Shown: piece after piece, positions 50,025 to 55,717 of the stretch | Numbering within the stretch: the stretch's first letter is position 1 | Layout: each line of letters begins with the position of its first letter | Assembly (NCBI GenBank): GCA_902631135.1 | Contig: CACOXL010000003.1 | Location: 1-55,717, forward strand | Direction: 5' to 3' | From: an uncultured Pelagibacteraceae bacterium | Lineage (GTDB): Bacteria > Pseudomonadota > Alphaproteobacteria > Pelagibacterales > Pelagibacteraceae | Length of the DNA: 55,717 nt | Translations under genes and position numbers: made by a program | Notes under the pieces: generated by a model | What the model saw: the letters and a program-made list of their open reading frames with translations, nothing else | Told to the model about the DNA's origin: nothing | Databases searched by the model: none

Positions 50025-52114
50025 ACATTTTTTCTATTTTCCACTAAACTATCCACAACACCTGGATCAGCTAAAGTTGTTGTATCACCTAATTGAGTAT
50101 GTTCATTTGCAGCAATTTTTCTCAAAATCCTTCTCATAATTTTTCCAGATCTTGTTTTAGGTAAACCTGGTGTAAAATGTATTAGGTCAGGTGTTGCCAA
50201 TGGACCTATTTGTTTTCTAACCCACAATTTTAACTCTCTTTCAAGATCCCCAGATCCTGCTTCACCAACATTTAAAGTTACGTAGCAATATAAACCGTTC
50301 CCTTTAATATCATGCGGATAACCGACGACAGCTGCTTCAGCAACTTTAGGATGTGCAACAAAGGCACTTTCAATTTCTGCTGTTCCAAGATTATGGCCTG
50401 AAACAATTATTACATCATCAACTCTACCTGTTATCCAGTAATATCCATCTTTATCTCTTCTACAGCCATCACCTGTAAAATATTTTCCATCAAATTGAGA
50501 AAAATATGTATCAATGAATCTTTGATGATCGCCATAAACAGTTCGCATTTGCCCTGGCCATGATTGTGAAATGCAAAGTCTTCCTTCTCCAGCTCCCTTA
50601 ATTTCTTTTCCATCTTTATCAACAAGACTTGGTTTTATTCCATAAAATGGTTTTGTGGCAGACCCAGGCTTTAAAGAAATTGCTCCAGTTTGTGGCGCAA
50701 TCATTATTCCACCTGTTTCAGTTTGCCACCAAGTATCCACTATAGGGCATTTAGAGTTTCCAACGGTTTGGTAATACCACATCCAAGCTTCAGGATTTAT
50801 AGGCTCCCCAACAGTTCCAAGTAATTTAAGAGATTTTCTCGACGTCTTATTTACTGGCTCATCGCCTTCTCTCATAAGAGCTCTTATAGCTGTTGGAGCT
50901 GTATAAAATATATTAACTTTATATTTATCTACGATTTGCCACCATCTAGAACTATCAGGGTAATTAGGCACTCCTTCAAACATAATGGTTGTTGCACCAT
51001 TCGAAAGTGGACCATAAATTATATAACTATGACCAGTTACCCATCCAATATCAGCTGTGCACCAATAAATGTCTTTAGGTTTATAATTAAAAATATACTG
51101 ATGCGTCATTGAAGCATAAACCATATATCCACCAGTAGTGTGCAATACTCCTTTTGGTTTACCCGTTGATCCCGATGTGTATAGTATAAAAAGAGGATCC
51201 TCAGCATTCATTTCCTCTGGTTCACATTGATTTGAAACATCTTTAATTAAATCGTGATACCAAACATCTCTCTCATTATCCCAGTAAACATAATTTCCTG
51301 TCCTTTTTACAACAATACATTTTTTTACATCTGGACAATTAGTTAAAGCTTCATCAGTAGTAGATTTGAGAGGGATAGTCTTTCCTCCTCGCACACCTTC
51401 GTCAGCTGTAATTATGTATTCAGATTTACAATCATTCACACGACCAGAAATGGACTCAGCTGAAAAACCGCCAAAAATAATCGAATGAATTGCCCCAATT
51501 CTTGCACATGCCAACATAAGAATTGCTAATTCAGGAATCATAGTTAGATAGATCGTTACTCTATCACCTTTTTTAATTCCCAGTTTTTTTAATCCATTAG
51601 CTGCTTTTGAAACTTTTTGATGTAACTGTTTATAAGAAATTTTTTGTGTATCTTTTGGATCATCACCAACCCAAATAATTGCAGTTTTATCTTTTTTATC
51701 TTTTAAATGTCTATCAATACAGTTTGTTGATGCATTTAAAGTACCATCTTCAAACCATTTTATTCTTACCTCATCTTTACTGTATTTAACATCTTTAATT
51801 TTTTTATACGGCTTGATCCAAGAAATCCTTTTTCCCTCTTTTTTCCAAAAGGCATTATTATTTTTAATAGATTCGTTATATTTTTTTTGATAAAGAGTTT
51901 TATTAGCTAAACTATTTTTTATCCATTCCGCTTTTGTTTTAAATACTAATTCTGAGGAAGAGGATTTTTCATTTTCATTTTTTTTTGTATAAATCTTTTT
52001 TTTTATATTTCTTTTCTTTGATTTTATTTTTCCTCTTTTTGATATTTTTTTTCTAGTTTTATTTCTTCTCTTTTTTGGAAATCTTTTTTTTGATCGTTTT
52101 TTTTTTTTCGGCAT
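50021..52114 (-). CDS. acs: Acetyl-CoA synthetase with lysine/arginine-rich N-terminal extension
   Basis: [87 protein letters not shown]. Confidence 0.97.
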   Translation of the reverse strand: MPKKKKRSKKRFPKKRRNKTRKKISKRGKIKSKKRNIKKKIYTKKNENEKSSSSELVFKTKAEWIKNSLANKTLYQKKYNESIKNNNAFWKKEGKRISWIKPYKKIKDVKYSKDEVRIKWFEDGTLNASTNCIDRHLKDKKDKTAIIWVGDDPKDTQKISYKQLHQKVSKAANGLKKLGIKKGDRVTIYLTMIPELAILMLACARIGAIHSIIFGGFSAESISGRVNDCKSEYIITADEGVRGGKTIPLKSTTDEALTNCPDVKKCIVVKRTGNYVYWDNERDVWYHDLIKDVSNQCEPEEMNAEDPLFILYTSGSTGKPKGVLHTTGGYMVYASMTHQYIFNYKPKDIYWCTADIGWVTGHSYIIYGPLSNGATTIMFEGVPNYPDSSRWWQIVDKYKVNIFYTAPTAIRALMREGDEPVNKTSRKSLKLLGTVGEPINPEAWMWYYQTVGNSKCPIVDTWWQTETGGIMIAPQTGAISLKPGSATKPFYGIKPSLVDKDGKEIKGAGEGRLCISQSWPGQMRTVYGDHQRFIDTYFSQFDGKYFTGDGCRRDKDGYYWITGRVDDVIIVSGHNLGTAEIESAFVAHPKVAEAAVVGYPHDIKGNGLYCYVTLNVGEAGSGDLERELKLWVRKQIGPLATPDLIHFTPGLPKTRSGKIMRRILRKIAANEHTQLGDTTTLADPGVVDSLVENRKNV

Positions 52115-52128
52115 ATGATATTTTTATA

Positions 52129-52548
52129 CTAAATTTTACCCATATTGATTAAAATTTTCCAGCTTTTAGGATCAATTGGCATAACAGAAAGTCGACTTTG
52201 TTTTATTAATGGTAAATGGCCCAATTCCTTGTTTTTTTTAATATTTTCTAAAGTAATTGGTTTACTCAATTTTTTAATAAATTTTACTGATACAGCAACA
52301 AACCGACCAGATTGGTCTGTTTTATCCAAATAAGCCTCCTTAATGACCTCAACAATTCCAACTATTTCTTTACCAATATTTGAATGATAAAAAAAACATA
52401 GATCACCTAACTTCATTGATTTTAAATTTTTTGCTGCTTGATAATTTCTAACCCCATCCCATGCAGCCCCTTTGGGGCCTGCTTTTTTCTGTTGTTCAAT
52501 GGACCATACATCAGGTTCAGATTTAAGTAACCAATATGATTTAGACAT
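52129..52548 (-). CDS. EVE domain-containing protein
   Basis: YWLLKSEPDVWSIEQ..WDGVRNYQAAKNLKSMKLGDLCFFYHSN..GIVEVIKEAY. Confidence 0.95.
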   Translation of the reverse strand: MSKSYWLLKSEPDVWSIEQQKKAGPKGAAWDGVRNYQAAKNLKSMKLGDLCFFYHSNIGKEIVGIVEVIKEAYLDKTDQSGRFVAVSVKFIKKLSKPITLENIKKNKELGHLPLIKQSRLSVMPIDPKSWKILINMGKI

Positions 52549-52598
52549 AATTTTTAATTATAGCTTTGTATTTATTTAAATAATATAATTTTTTCATT

Positions 52599-53441
52599 AT
52601 GATTATTTGGATAAGCTCCTATCCCAAAAGTGGAAATACATGGGTTAGAGCATTGCTTTCATCATACTTTTATTCAAAGGATGGAAATTTTCATTTTGAT
52701 TTACTTGAGCACATTAAAGAGTTTCCAAAGCATTCTGACTATTTAAATGAAATATCAGTTTATAAAAATTTAGCTGAAATAGCAAAAGAATGGATACCAG
52801 CTCAAAGAAAACTAAACTTAAAACACAATAATTCAACATTCTTCCTAAAAACTCATAGTACAATCTGCAATGTAGAAGGATCACATTTCACAAACAAAGA
52901 AAACTCCTTAGGCGCAATATACGTTGTAAGAGATCCAAGGAATGTTATTTTATCATTATCAAACCACTTTGATTTAAGTATTGAAAAAAGCTTAGAAATG
53001 ATTTGTAATAAAAAACAAATTATTACAAACCCAACAAAAGAAAATAGATATATTGGATTTACAGTGCTAAGTGATTGGCAAAACCACTATCGAACGTGGA
53101 AAAATTGTAAACTAGTTGAAGTAAAAATTGTTAAATATGAGGATTTAATACTTTCACCTAAAAATACATTTATCGGTATACTAAATTTTATTAATAAGTT
53201 TATGCAAGTTGATATTGATGAAGATAGAATAAAAAACGTTTTAATGTCTACGGAGTTTAGTAAATTACAACAATCCGAAAACAAATATGGTTTTAAAGAA
53301 TCATCTAATATGTCTGGTTTTAATAAGAAATTTTTTAACTTAGGTCCTAAAAATAATTGGAAAAATTTACTAAAAAAAGAAATTAAAGAGAAAATAGAAA
53401 ACCATTTCAAAGAAGAAATGAAAGAATTGGGATATTTATAA
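52599..53441 (+). CDS. Sulfotransferase domain protein
   Basis: WISSYPKSGNTWVRALLSS (5'-PSB loop), YVVRDPRNVILSLSNHF (3'-PB motif). Confidence 0.93.
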   Translation: MIIWISSYPKSGNTWVRALLSSYFYSKDGNFHFDLLEHIKEFPKHSDYLNEISVYKNLAEIAKEWIPAQRKLNLKHNNSTFFLKTHSTICNVEGSHFTNKENSLGAIYVVRDPRNVILSLSNHFDLSIEKSLEMICNKKQIITNPTKENRYIGFTVLSDWQNHYRTWKNCKLVEVKIVKYEDLILSPKNTFIGILNFINKFMQVDIDEDRIKNVLMSTEFSKLQQSENKYGFKESSNMSGFNKKFFNLGPKNNWKNLLKKEIKEKIENHFKEEMKELGYL

Positions 53442-53465
53442 TATTTATATATTATTTTATTTTCA

Positions 53466-54539
53466 TTACAATTTTATACCTGCACCTTTAAGGAAAATTG
53501 CATTTTCATCTAAAGGCCATCTTGGTTTTGCTGGGTAATCCAAATTATTAAATTGTTTTAATTTAAATTTTTCTAAGCCAACCATGGCAATCATTGCAGC
53601 ATTATCACTACATAGTTCAATAATTGGAAAAATAGACTCATATTTTTCTTTTTTGCATAGGTTAATTAACATTTTTCTGATCTCTTTATTAGCAGCAACT
53701 CCTCCCGCAACAACAAATTTTTTTTCTTTTGGATTATTTTGTTTTTCAAATTCAGCAAAAGCTATTTTTGTTTTTTTATATAAAATTTCGATAACTGTTT
53801 TTTGAAATGATGCCGCAAGATCAAATTTTTCTTGATCAGTGTTAATTTCTTTTGAGATTTTTAATATTGCTGTTTTAAGTCCCGCGAAAGATAAATTGCA
53901 GCCACCTTTGTTAAAAATGGGTTTTGGTAAATTATATTTATTTGGATCTCCTTTTTTTGCTAAAATTTCTATTTGAGGGCCTCCAGGAAATTCTATTCCT
54001 AGAAGTTTTGCAGTTTTATCAAATGCCTCGCCGATTGCATCATCAATGGTTGTTCCTAGTCTTTTATAATTACTTAAATTTTTAACACTTAAATATTGAG
54101 AGTGTCCTCCTGAAATCAGTAAAAGTAAATAAGGATAATTTAATTTTGAATTTAATTTTGGACTCAAAGCATGACCTTCCAAATGATTTACTGCAATGAA
54201 TGGTTTATTTAATGAAGCAGCGAAAGCTTTTCCAAAACTTAATCCAACTGAAAGACATACAACTAAACCAGGACCTGCTGTTGATGCAACAGCGTCTATA
54301 TCTTTAATATTTATTCCACTATCATCAATTGCTTTTTGTACAATCCAGTCAATCTTTTCTACATGTGATCTGGCCGCAAGTTCAGGTACAACTCCACCAA
54401 ATTTTTTATGAATATCAACTTGGCTTGACACTACATTAGACATAACTATAGGATTTCCTTGATCATTTTCTGATATTATCGATGCAGCTGTTTCGTCACA
54501 ACTGGATTCTATTCCTAGAATTAAGGGTTTTTTATTCAT
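53466..54539 (-). CDS. tsaD: tRNA N6-threonylcarbamoyladenosine biosynthesis protein TsaD
   Basis: ILGIESSCDETAASI, NHLEGHALSP, LLISGGHSQ, VAGGVAANKEIR. Confidence 0.98.
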   Translation of the reverse strand: MNKKPLILGIESSCDETAASIISENDQGNPIVMSNVVSSQVDIHKKFGGVVPELAARSHVEKIDWIVQKAIDDSGINIKDIDAVASTAGPGLVVCLSVGLSFGKAFAASLNKPFIAVNHLEGHALSPKLNSKLNYPYLLLLISGGHSQYLSVKNLSNYKRLGTTIDDAIGEAFDKTAKLLGIEFPGGPQIEILAKKGDPNKYNLPKPIFNKGGCNLSFAGLKTAILKISKEINTDQEKFDLAASFQKTVIEILYKKTKIAFAEFEKQNNPKEKKFVVAGGVAANKEIRKMLINLCKKEKYESIFPIIELCSDNAAMIAMVGLEKFKLKQFNNLDYPAKPRWPLDENAIFLKGAGIKL

Positions 54540-54595
54540 TCAAATAGTTTTTAATAATTGTACAATCTGAGTACAAAAAAGAAATAAATTTATTA

Positions 54596-55513
54596 ATGAA
54601 CAGAAAAATTATTATTGGATCTAGAGGTAGTAAACTTGCCTTGCTTTATGCTCAAAAAGCTAAAGATACTATTATTGAAAAAACTGAACTTAATGAAGAG
54701 GAGATTATTATTAAAACAATAACTACAAAAGGAGATCAAATTAAAGATAAAAGATTGTCCGAATTTGGAGGAAAAGGTTTATTCTCAAATGATATTGAAA
54801 AAGAACTTCAAGATAAAAAAATTGATATAGCAGTACACGCGCTTAAAGATTTACCAGCTGTTCAAACAGCTGATTTAATAACTGAAACTTTTTTAGAAAG
54901 AAATAATCCAAAAGAAGTATTGATTTCAAAAGATAAAAAGAAATTGAAAGAATTAGAAGTGAAATCAATTGTGGGGACATCTTCATATAGAAGAGAATTT
55001 CAAATAAAAAAGATAAGACCAGATATTAATTGCAAACTTATCAGAGGCAATGTTGATACAAGAATTAAAAAATTAAAAGATGGTTTGTATGATGCAATAA
55101 TCTTATCTTATGCAGGAATAGAACATTTAAAACTTGAAGATGAAATCTCTGAGATATTTAATACTGAAGAAATAATTCCAAGTGCAGGTCAAGGAATTAT
55201 AGCTTTGCAATGTAGGAAAAATGATCAGGAGATAATTTCTATTTTGAATAAAATCAATCATGAAGAAACTTATAAAAGAGCTCATGCAGAAAGAAATATT
55301 TTGAAAATTTTAGAGGGCGATTGTGAGACTGCTATAGGAGCACATTCAATAATTAAAGGAGATAACATTGTTGTAGAAGCAGAACTTTTTTCTTTAGATG
55401 GCTCAAAAAGGTTTTATGAAAAAAAAATTGAAAAAATTGAAAAATTTAAAGAAATTGGAAATGAAATTGGTCAAATTTTAAAAACTAAATCGAATAACTC
55501 GTATAAAAGATAA
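54596..55513 (+). CDS. hemC: Porphobilinogen deaminase
   Basis: IIGSRGSKLALLYAQKAK, FGGKGLFSNDIEKEL, LEGDCETAIGAHS. Confidence 0.98.
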   Translation: MNRKIIIGSRGSKLALLYAQKAKDTIIEKTELNEEEIIIKTITTKGDQIKDKRLSEFGGKGLFSNDIEKELQDKKIDIAVHALKDLPAVQTADLITETFLERNNPKEVLISKDKKKLKELEVKSIVGTSSYRREFQIKKIRPDINCKLIRGNVDTRIKKLKDGLYDAIILSYAGIEHLKLEDEISEIFNTEEIIPSAGQGIIALQCRKNDQEIISILNKINHEETYKRAHAERNILKILEGDCETAIGAHSIIKGDNIVVEAELFSLDGSKRFYEKKIEKIEKFKEIGNEIGQILKTKSNNSYKR

Positions 55514-55514
55514 T

Positions 55515-55717
55515 ATGCATATTTTATTAACTAGACCATTAGAGGATTGTTCAGAAACGATTTTAAAATTTCAATCACTAGGTCATCAAGTTTCTCATCT
55601 TCCGTTATTAAGTATAGAAAAAATGGATTATGAAGAGATTAATTTTTTTGACTATGGTGGAATTATTTTTACGAGTGCTAATGCGATAAGATTTTTAGAT
55701 TTAAATAAATTAGATAA
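55515..55717 (+). CDS. hemD: Uroporphyrinogen-III synthase, N-terminal part (runs off window)
   Basis: MHILLTRPLEDCSETILKFQSLGHQVSHLPLLSIEKMDYEEINFFDYGGIIFTSANAIRF; 1 bp after hemC. Confidence 0.88.
   Translation, partial: MHILLTRPLEDCSETILKFQSLGHQVSHLPLLSIEKMDYEEINFFDYGGIIFTSANAIRFLDLNKLD

Noticed and set aside
1-55717. CRISPR arrays, transposons, prophage, toxin-antitoxin or defence systems
   Set aside because: No regularly spaced repeats, transposase/integrase motifs or recognised defence domains seen; the EVE-domain gene alone is not evidence of a defence system

Overview
The window is an AT-rich, extremely compact alphaproteobacterial chromosome segment. Gene content, order and composition look like SAR11/Pelagibacterales (inference; no search was run). 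It holds about 55 protein-coding genes, one tRNA-Gly(GCC), two strong intrinsic terminators and almost no intergenic DNA. The backbone is the conserved alphaproteobacterial origin neighbourhood: leuS-lptE-holA / parB-parA-rsmG-mnmG-mnmE-rho-hemJ-hemH-hemE, then a 283 bp gap, then ppsR-maf-aroE-coaE-dnaQ / secB-fxsA-tim44-smr-hslUV-his. The 283 bp gap (24863-25145) lies between divergent hemE and ppsR, the same position as oriC in Caulobacter, and carries a cluster of DnaA-box-like 9-mers. A near-perfect parS palindrome is embedded in rsmG, upstream of parAB. Observations worth follow-up: (1) an unannotated 38-codon ArfA-like ribosome-rescue ORF hidden between adoK and an OmpR-like gene; (2) an acetyl-CoA synthetase with a very K/R-rich N-terminal extension; (3) a canonical EF-hand loop inside the adjacent Na+/solute symporter; (4) an unannotated 49-aa lipoprotein inside the his operon; (5) a divergent gene pair whose start codons overlap; (6) accessory TPR-sulfotransferase and TPR-OGT genes inserted in conserved synteny. 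I did not find CRISPR arrays, transposases, prophage or an obvious defence island.
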